From Rhodospirillales bacterium (lineage in GTDB: Bacteria > Pseudomonadota > Alphaproteobacteria > Rhodospirillales > Shumkoniaceae), in contig JACZKS010000150.1 of assembly GCA_014859895.1 (NCBI GenBank), forward strand, positions 1 to 64,000: DNA of 64,000 nucleotides, in the 5' to 3' direction. Position 1 is the first letter of the stretch. The number at the start of each line of letters is the position of its first letter. The translations under genes were made by a program, and so were the position numbers. Below the pieces are notes generated by a model that did no database searches, was not told the DNA's origin, and saw only the letters and a program-made list of their open reading frames with translations. Positions 45,078-54,199 of the stretch are shown one piece after another.

Positions 45078-45659
45078 TCAGGCCGGGGTGGGCCAGCCCT
45101 GGCGGCCATCGAGGACGGCGTGCAGCAGGGCCAGATGGGTGATCTCGACGAAGCCGTATGCCGAGGCCGGCACATAGAGGTTGACGTCGCCCAGGGCGCG
45201 CAGCGGGTTGTCGGGGGCGAAGCCGGACAGCGTCAGAACCTTGCACTTTTTCGCGCGGGCCGCCTTCACCGCCGTGAGGATATTGGCCGAACGGCCGGAA
45301 CTGGAGATCGCCACCAACAGATCGCCGGGCCGCCCATGCATCGCCACCGGCTGGGCGAAGACCTGATCGTAGCCGAGGTCGTTGCCCAGGCAGGTCAGCG
45401 ACGAGGCGTCGTTGAAGGTGACAGCCCGCACACCGCCCACCTTGCTGAAGTCAGTCGCCATGTGCCCGGCGATGCCGGCGCTGCCGCCGTTGCCGACGAA
45501 GATCACCGTGTTGCCGGTGGCATGGGCGTCGCGTGCCGTGTCGTTGACCCAGGCGAAGGCTTGGGCCAGCGGCAGTTCGCGGCCGTCCGCGTCGGTGGCT
45601 CGGGTGGCCGGCCCCATCGCGCCCAGGGTGTCGAAATAGCTGTCCAGGAACGTCGTCAT
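45078..45659 (-). CDS. SIS-domain phosphosugar isomerase (GmhA-like)
   Basis: Likely phosphosugar isomerase, close to sedoheptulose-7-phosphate isomerase (193 aa). The SIS core shows FVGNGGSAGIAGHMATDFSKVGGVRAVTFND, LTCLGNDLGYDQVFAQPV and LLVAISSSGRSANILTAVKAAR. The Asn-Gly-Gly-Ser loop and SSSGRS bind the sugar phosphate; the GmhA pattern 'HMATDF' is kept. The usual GmhA zinc/catalytic residues cannot be confirmed by eye, and DiaA-like relatives exist. ATG at 45659 is chosen because the upstream 40 codons lack homology. It lies upstream of the ROK kinase. Confidence 0.83.
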   Translation of the reverse strand: MTTFLDSYFDTLGAMGPATRATDADGRELPLAQAFAWVNDTARDAHATGNTVIFVGNGGSAGIAGHMATDFSKVGGVRAVTFNDASSLTCLGNDLGYDQVFAQPVAMHGRPGDLLVAISSSGRSANILTAVKAARAKKCKVLTLSGFAPDNPLRALGDVNLYVPASAYGFVEITHLALLHAVLDGRQGWPTPA

Positions 45660-45822
45660 CGGCAAGGAAGTTATCACAGGGGCCGAGTCGTGGTCACGCC
45701 CCGAATACCCGCTTTCCGTTAAGTCGACGTTAAGCGTTTGCGGGCAGAGTCCGTGACGGCGGAATCGGGCGGTACGCACGCTATGAATGGTCTATCGGCA
45801 ACCGTACCGGGGGATAACGACC

Positions 45823-46656
45823 GTGGGCTGGAAACAGACGTCGATCAGGGAACGCAGGGAGTTCGACAGAAAGAGCGTCCAAACCACCGATCTGGACACC
45901 GACCGCGTATCGGAGGGGCTGGGTATCAGCCACGAGGGTCTCAAGGTGGCTCTCAGGATCAAGGAGCACTATCGCGACAACACGCCGATTTGCGTTCCGG
46001 GTGAAGCCGACCGCATCCTGATCCCGGAGCACCTGCTCAACCGAAGCCTGGATTTGCAGGATCTGGACGATCCGCTGGCGCTGGCCATGCTGGCCACCCG
46101 CGACCCGGAATCCTCGATGGCGATCGCGGCGGCGGCACGGTTCGGACCCATCGCCAACAAGACGCCCCTGGTTTCCCAATTGTTCGACATCGTCGGCCAG
46201 ACGTCCCGGCATCCGCTGGTCCGGCAAGCCGTCGAACTGGTAACCGAGAATGCCTTCGATCCGCACGCCATCGCCCACGTGCAGCGCCATGCCTCGCGCT
46301 TCGTGCTCCGGACCCGCTCGCAGTATACGGCGGCGCTGCGCCAGAACCTGTCGGCCCTCATCGACGGCGTCATCGCGCCGCGCGAATTCGTTCACGAGTT
46401 CTTCGAACTGACGGAGGCCGGCAACGTGCGCCACGACATCCGCAAGAAGCTGGTCCTGAGCCTGCTGGTGTCGCCGACGATCAGGCCCAGCATCAAGTTC
46501 CTGGTCCTCGAGAATTTCGACCGCTTGCCCCATCCGGTGCGCCTTGCCATCATCTCGGGCGTTCTTCAGGCCGAGCCGACGCGCCATACCGAGGTCATCA
46601 AGGAAGAACTGCGCTGGATCATCTCCAACGAACGGCAGGCGGCCGAGCTCCACTAA
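45823..46656 (+). CDS. Hypothetical protein, helical
   Basis: Soluble protein of 277 aa that I cannot place in a family. It is mainly helical: VSEGLGISHEGLKVALRIKEHYRDN, then leucine-rich stretches such as LLNRSLDLQDLDDPLALAMLATRDPESSMAIAAAARFGP and HPVRLAIISGVLQAEPTRHTEVIKEELRWIISNE. The regular helices resemble a HEAT-like or solenoid fold, but this is a guess. GTG at 45823 is preferred over ATG at 45787 because GGGGGAT lies just before it. Followed 20 nt later by a VOC gene, so probably co-transcribed. Confidence 0.6.
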   Translation: MGWKQTSIRERREFDRKSVQTTDLDTDRVSEGLGISHEGLKVALRIKEHYRDNTPICVPGEADRILIPEHLLNRSLDLQDLDDPLALAMLATRDPESSMAIAAAARFGPIANKTPLVSQLFDIVGQTSRHPLVRQAVELVTENAFDPHAIAHVQRHASRFVLRTRSQYTAALRQNLSALIDGVIAPREFVHEFFELTEAGNVRHDIRKKLVLSLLVSPTIRPSIKFLVLENFDRLPHPVRLAIISGVLQAEPTRHTEVIKEELRWIISNERQAAELH

Positions 46657-46678
46657 GGCAGGCAAACGGAGGAGGCCG

Positions 46679-47059
46679 ATGCGCTCCGTTACACTCGATC
46701 ATCTGGTCCTGACGGTCGCCGACATCGAGCAGACCTGCCGCTTCTACGTCGACGGGTTGGGGATGGAGCGCCGCGCGTTTGCGGGCGGGCGGGTGGCGCT
46801 GCACTTCGGCCGGCAGAAGATCAACCTGCATCCGGCATCCGCGCCGATTGCCCCTCATGCCCGCCGGCCGACCCCCGGCTCGGCCGACCTCTGCTTCCTG
46901 ACGGCGACGCCCGTCGAAGCGGTGGCGGCGGCACTGGCGAAACTGGGGATCGATATCGTCGAGGGGCCGGTCGAACGCAGCGGCGCCCAGGGCCCCCTGC
47001 GGTCGATCTATTGTCACGACCCGGACGGCAACCTGATCGAGATCGCCAACCGTCGGTAA
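46679..47059 (+). CDS. VOC-family protein (glyoxalase/dioxygenase fold)
   Basis: Single-domain metal-binding protein of the vicinal oxygen chelate superfamily (126 aa). The N-terminus has the usual strand LDHLVLTVADIEQTCRFYVDGLGMERRAF with metal ligand His; the end has IYCHDPDGNLIEIAN with the Glu ligand. Such proteins include glyoxalases, extradiol dioxygenases and fosfomycin resistance enzymes; which one cannot be told. ATG at 46679 follows GGAGGAGG. Co-directional and close to the hypothetical gene before it. Convergent with the ArsR regulator, with 56 nt between. Confidence 0.85.
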   Translation: MRSVTLDHLVLTVADIEQTCRFYVDGLGMERRAFAGGRVALHFGRQKINLHPASAPIAPHARRPTPGSADLCFLTATPVEAVAAALAKLGIDIVEGPVERSGAQGPLRSIYCHDPDGNLIEIANRR

Positions 47060-47115
47060 CCCAGGGCTGGGAACCCAGGCGGAGGCACGGATAAGGGAGT
47101 TGTCAGGCCGGCGCC

Positions 47116-47463
47116 TTAGAGGCTGGCGGCGACTTTGGCGCTTTCTTTTTGCGCGGCGAGGCCGCCGCCGCAATAGAGGCCATAGAGGGTTTCGATGACC
47201 GAGCGCGCTTCGGGCTCGACCAGCGAATAGAAGATGGTCTGGGCCTCGCGGCGGGTTCTGACCAGGTTGTCGCGCCGCAAACGGGCCAGATGCTGGGATA
47301 GAGCGGACTGGCTGAGGCCGATGATCTCTTCCAGTTCTCCGACCCGCTTCTCGCCGCTGGCCAGTTGGCAGAGGATCATCAACCGGTGCTGATTGCTCAT
47401 GGCCTTGAGCAAGGTGCTCGCACGCAGCGCATTCTGCTCGAGGGTCTCTAAATCCGTTTCCAT
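47116..47463 (-). CDS. ArsR-family regulator, SqrR/BigR-like
   Basis: Winged helix repressor (115 aa). The DNA-reading helix is in GLSQSALSQHLARLRRDNLVRTRREAQTIFYSL. Two cysteines, Cys32 (LMILCQL) and Cys98 (LYGLYC), are 66 residues apart; in Rhodobacter SqrR the sulfide-sensing pair Cys41/Cys107 has the same spacing, so it is probably a persulfide or redox-responsive repressor. Classic ArsR metal motif ELCVCDL is absent. The ATG at 47463 is used; an in-frame GTG/ATG upstream would add a 19-residue Gly/Pro stretch. The neighbours are not sulfide genes, so the targets lie elsewhere. Confidence 0.85.
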   Translation of the reverse strand: METDLETLEQNALRASTLLKAMSNQHRLMILCQLASGEKRVGELEEIIGLSQSALSQHLARLRRDNLVRTRREAQTIFYSLVEPEARSVIETLYGLYCGGGLAAQKESAKVAASL

Positions 47464-47770
47464 GGCATTTCCCCCGTCGATCGGGGTTCCGCTTGGGGCG
47501 GTGGCGCCGGACGCCACCACAGGACGCGACCTTAACGAGCGGCCGAAGTCCGATCAAGGAACGCTTTGTATGCGCGAAATTTAATATATCCGCTGGCCAA
47601 AAGGCGAGCCAGACAATTTTTTTATCCCCGCGGCCGGCTGGAATCAATGTCTTTGGTCGCGAGACAGCCATCAACCGGCCGTCGAGAAAGAATCCTGGTC
47701 ACGGCACCGGGTTTTGGTGACAATGGATGACTCGCTAAAAAACGGAAAAAACCGGTCACCCCCACGCATC
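47464..47770. promoter_or_regulatory. Divergent region between ArsR regulator and deacetylase gene
   Basis: 307-nt gap with no gene. An AT-rich island (GCGAAATTTAATATATCC, about 47575-47592) stands out from the GC-rich surroundings and is a plausible regulator site or promoter. A small inverted repeat CTGGC...GCCAG follows. I see nothing else. Confidence 0.35.
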
Positions 47771-48697
47771 ATGTCCACCCTGCTGTTTTCGCATCCGATT
47801 TGTCTCGAGCACAGCAATTTCCCGGGACATCCGGAACAGCCGGATCGGTTGCGGGTGATCGACACGGCGTTGGAGGACCCGGCGTTCTTCCTGCTGGACC
47901 GGCGCGAGGCGCCGGAAGGCAGCATCAAGGAAATCAAGCGGGTCCACGCGCCCTATCACGTCGAGGCGATCCTCGAGAGCGTGCCCAAGGAAGGCTACGT
48001 CGCCCTCGATCCGGATACCGGCCTTTGCCCGGCCTCCGGCCAGGCGGCGCTTCGTGCGGTGGGAGCGGCCTGCGCGGCGATCGATGCGGTGCTCGCGGGC
48101 GAGGCCCGCAACGCCTTCTGCGCGATCCGCCCGCCCGGCCACCATGCCGAGGCGGCGCAGGCCATGGGTTTCTGCCTGTTCAACAATGCGGCGGTGGCTG
48201 CCCGCCATGGCCGCGTCGAGTGCGGGCTGGAGCGCGTGGCGGTGGTCGATTTCGACGTCCACCACGGCAACGGAACGCAAGCGGCCTTCGAGGAGGACCC
48301 GACCCTCTTCTATGCGTCCAGTCACCAATGGCCGGCCTATCCGGGCACCGGCATGGAACACGAGACGGGGGTCGGCAACATCGTCAACGTGCCGCTCGCC
48401 CCGGGCTCGGGGAGCGAACAGTTCCGGCAGGGATACACCCAGCGCATCTTGCCCGAGCTCGCGAAATTCAAGCCGGACCTGATCATCATCTCGGCCGGCT
48501 TCGACGCCCACGCACGCGATCCGCTGGCCCAGTTGCGCCTGCAGACCGAGGACTTCGCCTGGGTAACCCGGGAACTGCTCAAGGTGGCCGATGCGTGCTG
48601 CCGGGGGCGGGTGGTTTCGGTGCTCGAGGGAGGCTATGACCTGCCGGCGCTGTCGGCCAGCGTCGCCGTCCACGTCCGCGAACTGATGGGGATCTGA
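47771..48697 (+). CDS. Histone-deacetylase-family amidohydrolase
   Basis: Zinc-dependent deacetylase of the class II HDAC / AcuC / polyamine deacetylase superfamily (308 aa). Key parts: RPPGHHAEAAQAMGFCLFNNAAVAA (active-site His-His), VDFDVHHGNGTQAAF (zinc Asp and His), SAGFDAHARDPLAQ (second Asp) and LEGGYDLPALS (Tyr). The substrate in this bacterium is unknown (acetylated polyamines or proteins). The start of MSTLLFSHPICLEHSNFPGHPEQPDRL matches homologues. It precedes xseB, with an 80-nt gap, an arrangement shared by many alphaproteobacteria. Confidence 0.9.
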   Translation: MSTLLFSHPICLEHSNFPGHPEQPDRLRVIDTALEDPAFFLLDRREAPEGSIKEIKRVHAPYHVEAILESVPKEGYVALDPDTGLCPASGQAALRAVGAACAAIDAVLAGEARNAFCAIRPPGHHAEAAQAMGFCLFNNAAVAARHGRVECGLERVAVVDFDVHHGNGTQAAFEEDPTLFYASSHQWPAYPGTGMEHETGVGNIVNVPLAPGSGSEQFRQGYTQRILPELAKFKPDLIIISAGFDAHARDPLAQLRLQTEDFAWVTRELLKVADACCRGRVVSVLEGGYDLPALSASVAVHVRELMGI

Positions 48698-48776
48698 CGG
48701 CTTCCGCCAATGGCCGTTTTCCTTGCCCTGGATGGCGCCCCCGCTTAGACTGCCGATCCCCTGAACGAGGATCGGC

Positions 48777-49028
48777 ATGGTTGAAAAGGCCATTCCCGCG
48801 GACGTGGCGCGGATGAGTTTCGAAGAGGCGTTGGCCGAACTGGAAGGAATCGTGCGCCAACTGGAGGCGGGGACGGGCAAGCTGGACGATGCCATCAAAG
48901 CCTATGAACGGGGCGCCGATCTGAAGCGCCACTGCGAATTGAAGCTGCAAGAGGCCCAGGCGCGGGTCGAGAAGGTCGTGCTGGGGCCGGACGGCCCGGC
49001 GGGAACCGATCCCATGGATATCGATTGA
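48777..49028 (+). CDS. xseB: Exodeoxyribonuclease VII small subunit
   Basis: Small subunit of ExoVII (83 aa), which degrades single-stranded DNA with XseA. The family core FEEALAELEGIVRQLEAGTGKLDDAIKAYERGADLKRHCELKLQEAQARVEKV is intact. The large subunit gene is not nearby. RBS GAGG sits just upstream. Its stop codon overlaps the TTG candidate start of ispA (TTGA). Confidence 0.95.
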   Translation: MVEKAIPADVARMSFEEALAELEGIVRQLEAGTGKLDDAIKAYERGADLKRHCELKLQEAQARVEKVVLGPDGPAGTDPMDID

Positions 49029-49924
49029 GGCATTCTTTGACGGATTTCAAAACGGCATTGGCCGAAAACGCCCAGGCGATCGAAGCGGAACTGGATCATC
49101 TGCTGATGATGGACGACCGCCCGGAGTCCCGGCTGGTCGAGGCCATGCGCTATTCGACGCTGGGCGGCGGCAAGCGGGTGCGCCCCTTCCTGGTGATGGC
49201 CAGTGCCCAGTTGTTCAACGTGGCCCGAAACTGCGCGCTCAGGGTCGCCTCGGCGATCGAGATGGTGCACTGCTATTCGCTCATTCACGACGACCTGCCG
49301 GCCATGGACAACGACGATCTGCGCCGCGGCCGCCCGACGTGTCACATCGAATATGACGAGGCCACCGCCATTCTGGCCGGTGACGCGCTCCTGACCCGGG
49401 CGTTTGAGGTGCTGGGACAGCCGGCCACCCATTCCGATCCCCAGGTGCGCTGCGAGTTGGTGAGCGAACTGGCCCGGGCCATCGGGGTGGACGGCATGGT
49501 CGGCGGACAGGTGTTGGACCTGATGGCCGAGCACGAGGCGCTGGCTATTCCCGAGATCACCCGCCTGCAGCGGCTCAAAACCGGCAAGCTGATCGGCTTC
49601 TCGTGCGAGGCCGGGGCACTTCTCGGCAAGGCTCCCGAGCCGGCGCGCGCCGCCTTGCGCGCCTACGCCCACGATTTGGGGCTGTCGTTCCAGATCGTCG
49701 ACGACCTGCTGGACGTCGAAGGCGATGCGGCGGAAGTCGGCAAGAAGACCCACAAGGACGGCACCGCCGGCAAGGCGACGTTTGTCTCGCTGCTTGGCAT
49801 CGAGCGGGCCCGCTCCCAGGCCAACATGCTGGCCGAGCAGGCGGTGCAGCACCTTGAATTGTTCAAGGAGAAGGCCGACCCTTTACGGAACCTCGCGCGT
49901 TTCGTGGTCAACCGGCGCGCCTGA
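49025..49924 (+). CDS. ispA: Farnesyl diphosphate synthase (polyprenyl synthetase)
   Basis: Condenses isopentenyl diphosphate with allylic diphosphates to give C15 farnesyl diphosphate (299 aa). First aspartate-rich motif DDLPAMDNDDLRRGRPTCH with the short-chain arrangement (YSLIHDD), GGKRVRPF, and second motif QIVDDLLDVEGDAAEVGKKTHKDGTAGKATF are all present. There is no ATG; TTG at 49025 overlaps the xseB stop, or TTG at 49037 with GAGG six nt before it may be used. Precedes dxs by 41 nt, giving an isoprenoid cassette with the two enzymes in order. Confidence 0.93.
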   Translation: MRHSLTDFKTALAENAQAIEAELDHLLMMDDRPESRLVEAMRYSTLGGGKRVRPFLVMASAQLFNVARNCALRVASAIEMVHCYSLIHDDLPAMDNDDLRRGRPTCHIEYDEATAILAGDALLTRAFEVLGQPATHSDPQVRCELVSELARAIGVDGMVGGQVLDLMAEHEALAIPEITRLQRLKTGKLIGFSCEAGALLGKAPEPARAALRAYAHDLGLSFQIVDDLLDVEGDAAEVGKKTHKDGTAGKATFVSLLGIERARSQANMLAEQAVQHLELFKEKADPLRNLARFVVNRRA

Positions 49925-49965
49925 ACGGGGTTAAGTGTTTCATCGGGAAGACGCAGTAAGGATAG

Positions 49966-51894
49966 ATGGTGGAAGACAAACCAACGACGCTTCTCGACGG
50001 AGTCGGCCGTCCTTCGGACATTCGGGGATTTTCCACCGATGAGCTGAAGCGCCTCGCCGCCGAGGTCCGCGACGAGACCATCCGGGTGGTGTCGATCGCC
50101 GGCGGGCACCTGGGGGCCAGCCTGGGGGTGGTCGAACTGTCCGTGGCCCTTCATCACGTTTTCGACACGCCCAACGACCGGCTGATCTGGGACGTCGGGC
50201 ATCAGTGCTATCCGCACAAGATCCTGACCGGGCGGCGCGAGCTGATGCGCACGCTCCGCCAGGGCGAAGGCGTTTCGGGTTTCACCAAGCGTTCGGAAAG
50301 CCCGTACGATCCCTTCGGGGCCGGCCACAGTTCGACTTCGATATCGGCCGGCCTGGGGATGGCGGTGGCGCGCGACCTGACGGGCGAGAAACGCAATGTC
50401 ATCGCCGTCATCGGCGACGGGGCGATGAGCGCCGGAATGGCCTACGAGGCGATGAACAACGCCGGCTCGTCGGATGCCCGTCTCATCGTCATCTTGAACG
50501 ACAACGACATGTCGATCGCGCCGCCGGTCGGCGCCATGAGCGCCTATCTGTCACGCCTGATTTCGTCGCGCTCGTATCGCTCGATCCGCCAGTTCGGCAT
50601 GGAAGTGGCCAAGAAGTTCCCGCGCAGCCTGGAGAAGGCGGCGTTGAAGGCCGAGGAATACGCCCGTGGACTGGTCACCGGCGGCACGCTGTTCGAGGAA
50701 ATGGGTTTCTTTTACGTCGGCCCCATCGACGGCCATAACCTCGATCACCTGCTTCCGATCTTGAAGAACATCCGCGACCATCGGGAAGAGGGGCCGATCC
50801 TGATCCACGTGGTGACGCGCAAGGGGCACGGCTACGCGCCGGCGGAAGCCTCGCCCGACAAGTACCACGGGGTCGGCAAGTTCGACGTCGTGACCGGCGA
50901 GCTCTACAAGACCAAGAGCAACGCCCCCAGCTACACCAAGATCTTTTCCCGCGCCATCGTCGAGCAGGCCGAGAAGGACGACAAGATCGTCGCCATCACC
51001 GCGGCAATGCCGACCGGGACCGGCCTTGATCTCTTCGCCGAGCGGTTTCCCAATCGCTTTTTCGACGTCGGCATCGCCGAACAGCACGCCGTGACCTTCG
51101 CGGCCGGCATGGCGTGCGACGGCCTGAAACCCTTCGCCGCCCTCTACTCGACCTTCCTGCAGCGGGCCTACGATCAGGTCGTCCACGACGTGGCCATCCA
51201 AAGCCTGCCGGTGCGCTTCGCCATCGATCGGGCCGGTTTCGTCGGGGCAGACGGGGCCACCCATTGCGGCGCCTATGACCTCGCCTATCTGTGCTGCCTG
51301 CCCGGCTTCGTGGTGATGGCGGCCGCCGACGAGGCCGAACTCATCCACATGGTGGCCACCGCCGCCGCCATCGACGATCGCCCATCCGCGCTGCGTTATC
51401 CGCGCGGCGACGGCGTCGGGGTCGAACTGCCGGCCTTCGGCGTTCCGCTTGAGATCGGCAAGGGGCGGATCGTGCGCGAGGGTACGGCGGTCGCCGTGCT
51501 CAGCTTGGGCACACGCCTCGCCGAGGCCCAGAAGGCGGCCGAAGAACTGGCCGCCCGGGGGCTGCCGACGACCGTCGTCGACGCCCGCTTCGCCAAGCCG
51601 TTCGATACCGACCTGGTGCGCCAGCTGGCCCGCGAGCACGAGGTGCTGATCACCATCGAGGAGGGGACGACCGGCGGCTTCGGCTCGCACGTCGCGCACT
51701 TTCTGGCCGGAGAGGGGCTGCTCGACGGTGGGCTTAAGTTCCGCACCATGACCATGCCCGACTTCTTCCTCGAACAGGACACGGTCTCCAACCAGTACGA
51801 AAAGGCCGGCCTGACCGCCCGTCATATCGTCGGCGTCGCACTGACGGCCCTGGGCCGCGCCAAGGAAGCTGCCGGCGCCGCCAAAAGGGCCTGA
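49966..51894 (+). CDS. dxs: 1-deoxy-D-xylulose-5-phosphate synthase
   Basis: First enzyme of the MEP pathway for isoprenoids; thiamine-diphosphate enzyme joining pyruvate and glyceraldehyde 3-phosphate (642 aa). [45 protein letters not shown], the TPP site [20 protein letters not shown], and the C-terminal [18 protein letters not shown] are intact. The start ATG follows AAGGAT. Usual alphaproteobacterial order xseB-ispA-dxs-tlyA is here, with a MATE exporter inserted between dxs and tlyA. Confidence 0.97.
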   Translation: MVEDKPTTLLDGVGRPSDIRGFSTDELKRLAAEVRDETIRVVSIAGGHLGASLGVVELSVALHHVFDTPNDRLIWDVGHQCYPHKILTGRRELMRTLRQGEGVSGFTKRSESPYDPFGAGHSSTSISAGLGMAVARDLTGEKRNVIAVIGDGAMSAGMAYEAMNNAGSSDARLIVILNDNDMSIAPPVGAMSAYLSRLISSRSYRSIRQFGMEVAKKFPRSLEKAALKAEEYARGLVTGGTLFEEMGFFYVGPIDGHNLDHLLPILKNIRDHREEGPILIHVVTRKGHGYAPAEASPDKYHGVGKFDVVTGELYKTKSNAPSYTKIFSRAIVEQAEKDDKIVAITAAMPTGTGLDLFAERFPNRFFDVGIAEQHAVTFAAGMACDGLKPFAALYSTFLQRAYDQVVHDVAIQSLPVRFAIDRAGFVGADGATHCGAYDLAYLCCLPGFVVMAAADEAELIHMVATAAAIDDRPSALRYPRGDGVGVELPAFGVPLEIGKGRIVREGTAVAVLSLGTRLAEAQKAAEELAARGLPTTVVDARFAKPFDTDLVRQLAREHEVLITIEEGTTGGFGSHVAHFLAGEGLLDGGLKFRTMTMPDFFLEQDTVSNQYEKAGLTARHIVGVALTALGRAKEAAGAAKRA

Positions 51895-51978
51895 TCGGCA
51901 GCCTTCGTTCCTGCCACGGCTCGAAGGCTGGATTTTGTTGGTGCGCCCGCCGGGTCGCCGACGTATAACCGCGCCCCC

Positions 51979-53397
51979 ATGATGCACGAGCCACCCCTTC
52001 GCGACGCCGCCCTGCAGCCGGCGGTCGACGGCACGCCCTGGCGGCAGGAAGCCCGAGCGATGGCGGCGCTTGCTTGGCCCCTTTCTCTTACCTTTTTCGC
52101 CGAGACGGCAATCGCGGCCATCGACCTCGCCTTCATCGGCCGACTCGGCGCCGAGTCGCTGGCCGGGGCGTCGCTGGGGGTGACGGCCCACATCGTTTTC
52201 TACCTGCTGGCCGTCGGCATCGTCGTCGCCACGGCGCCGCTGGCCGCCCAGGCGATGGGTGCAAGGCAGCCCCGGCAGGTTCGCCGGGTGGTACGCCAGG
52301 GCCTGTGGATCGCCGCCCTGCTCGGCGTGCCGTCGGCCTTCATCCTGATGGGCACGGAACCGGTGCTGCTCGCCCTCGGCCAGCCGACGGATGCGTCGCG
52401 GCTGGCCCAGGACTATCTCGACTTCTTCGGCTGGACACTGCCGTGGGGCATCGGCCTGGTGGTTCTGCGCAACTTCGCGGCGGTGCTCGGCCGGCCGCGG
52501 CTGGGCTTGTGGATTTTCGCCGCCGGCATTCCGCTTAATGCGCTTCTCGACTATGGGCTGATCTTCGGGCGCCTCGGCATGCCACGCCTGGAACTGGCCG
52601 GCGCCGGGCTGGCCAGCGTCGTCGCCCAGGCCGCCATGTTCGCCGCCATGCTGGCGGTGGTGCTGACCACGAAGCCGTTGGCCCGCTACCGCATCCTCGG
52701 CAACTTCTGGCGCCCCGACTGGGTGGTTTTCGCGCGGATCTTCCGGCTGGGTCTGCCGATCGCCGGCATCATGGCCATGGAATTCGGGCTCATCGTCGTT
52801 TCACAGGTGATGATCGGCTGGATCGGCTCGACCTCGCTTGCCGCCCACCAGATCGCTCTCACGCTGGCGTCGCTGACCTTCAAGGTGCCGCTGGGCATCG
52901 CCCAGGCGGCCACCGTCCGGGTCGGCCGCGCCGCTGGGCGGCGGGATGCCGACGGGGTGGGACGCGCCGGCTGGACCGCCCTGGCCATGGGCGTTGCCTT
53001 CATGACGTTGGCCAGCCTGGTCATGTGGACGTGGCCGGAGGCGATGGCCGCCGTCTTTCTCGACCTTTCGCTGCCCGGCAACGACGAGGTCGCGCGCCTG
53101 GCCGCGCTGCTGGTCCTGGTGGCGGCGGTGTTCCAGGTGGCCGACGGCGCCCAGACCATCGGTGCCGGCGTGCTCCGAGGGCTCAACGACACGGCGGTGC
53201 CGCTTGTCTTCGGCGTCGTCGGCTATGTCGCGATCGGCATTCCCGCCGCTTGGCTGCTGGGCTTTCCCGGTGGGCTCGGCGCCGTCGGCGTGTGGATGGG
53301 CATGGCCATCGGGCTCATCGCCGTCGCCTTCTGCCACGTCATCCGCTTCGCGTTCCTGGTCCGCCGGCGCCATCTGCCACGGGTGATGTCGGCCTGA
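51979..53397 (+). CDS. MATE-family multidrug exporter (NorM/DinF type)
   Basis: Sodium- or proton-coupled efflux transporter (472 aa, 12 membrane helices). Opening: EARAMAALAWPLSLTFFAETAIAAIDLAFIGRLGAESLAGASLG, the standard first helix of MATE. The second half repeats the fold (FRLGLPIAGIMAMEFGLIVVSQVMIGWIGSTSLAAHQIAL; QTIGAGVLRGLNDTAVPLVFGVVGYVAIGIPAAWLLGF). Substrates cannot be predicted. Weak RBS before the double ATG. It sits between dxs and tlyA and may be co-transcribed. Confidence 0.92.
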   Translation: MMHEPPLRDAALQPAVDGTPWRQEARAMAALAWPLSLTFFAETAIAAIDLAFIGRLGAESLAGASLGVTAHIVFYLLAVGIVVATAPLAAQAMGARQPRQVRRVVRQGLWIAALLGVPSAFILMGTEPVLLALGQPTDASRLAQDYLDFFGWTLPWGIGLVVLRNFAAVLGRPRLGLWIFAAGIPLNALLDYGLIFGRLGMPRLELAGAGLASVVAQAAMFAAMLAVVLTTKPLARYRILGNFWRPDWVVFARIFRLGLPIAGIMAMEFGLIVVSQVMIGWIGSTSLAAHQIALTLASLTFKVPLGIAQAATVRVGRAAGRRDADGVGRAGWTALAMGVAFMTLASLVMWTWPEAMAAVFLDLSLPGNDEVARLAALLVLVAAVFQVADGAQTIGAGVLRGLNDTAVPLVFGVVGYVAIGIPAAWLLGFPGGLGAVGVWMGMAIGLIAVAFCHVIRFAFLVRRRHLPRVMSA

Positions 53398-53443
53398 GCC
53401 AAAGGCTTGCGCGCCGCCGGCGCTTGGCCCACCATCGCGCGCC

Positions 53444-54199
53444 ATGGATAAAAAGACACGCCTCGATCAACTGCTCGTCGAACGCGGCCTGGCGGAAAGC
53501 CGCACCCGCGCCCAGGCCCTGGTGATGGCCGGCGTCGTCTATTCCCAGGAACGACGGCTGGACAAGCCGGGCATGGCCGTTGCCGCCGACCTGCCGCTGG
53601 AGGTGCGCGGGCGCGACCACCCGTGGGTGTCGCGCGGCGGCGTCAAGCTGGCCCACGGGCTCGATCACTTCGGGGTCGATCCCACCGGGTGGATCTGCCT
53701 CGACGTCGGGGCCTCGACCGGCGGCTTCACCGACGTGCTGCTGACCAAGGGCGCCGCCAAAGTCTACGCGGTCGATGTCGGGCAGGGCCAACTGGCCTGG
53801 AAGCTGCGCCAGGACGGGCGCGTGGTGGTGCTGGAAAAGACCAACGCCCGCCACTTGACCGCCGATCTGGTCGCCGATCCGATCGATCTCGTGGTCTGCG
53901 ACGCCAGCTTCATCGGGCTCGAGATCGTGCTGCCGGCGCCGCTGGCGCTGGCGAAACCGGGGGCGATGCTGATTTCCCTGATCAAGCCGCAGTTCGAGGT
54001 GGGCAAGGGCAACGTCGGCAAGGGCGGCATCGTGCGCGATCCCGCCCTGCACGAGGAAGTCTGCGAGCGCATCTCGGCCTGGCTGGCGGCGCAGCCGGGA
54101 TGGGAGATCCTGGGCCTCACCGCAAGCCCCATCCTCGGCCCCGACGGCAACAAGGAATTCCTGATCGCGGCGGCGAAGGCGGCGGAGGAGGAGCCATGA
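53444..54199 (+). CDS. tlyA: TlyA-family rRNA methyltransferase
   Basis: 2'-O-methyltransferase with an N-terminal S4 RNA-binding domain (251 aa). The S4 part is KTRLDQLLVERGLAESRTRAQALVMAGVVYSQ; the catalytic FtsJ fold has WVSRGGVKLAHGLDHF, CLDVGASTGGFTDVLLTKGAAKVYAVDVG (SAM site), LIKPQFEVG, and GPDGNKEFLI, completing the K-D-K-E tetrad. Mycobacterial TlyA methylates 16S and 23S rRNA cytidines; also sometimes called a hemolysin. The next gene starts in an ATGA overlap. Confidence 0.93.
   Translation: MDKKTRLDQLLVERGLAESRTRAQALVMAGVVYSQERRLDKPGMAVAADLPLEVRGRDHPWVSRGGVKLAHGLDHFGVDPTGWICLDVGASTGGFTDVLLTKGAAKVYAVDVGQGQLAWKLRQDGRVVVLEKTNARHLTADLVADPIDLVVCDASFIGLEIVLPAPLALAKPGAMLISLIKPQFEVGKGNVGKGGIVRDPALHEEVCERISAWLAAQPGWEILGLTASPILGPDGNKEFLIAAAKAAEEEP

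Noticed and set aside
53623..54195. N-terminal extension of the deaminase into tlyA
   Set aside because: This part is antiphase to TlyA coding sequence and lacks homology; ATG at 54196 in an ATGA overlap is the natural start.
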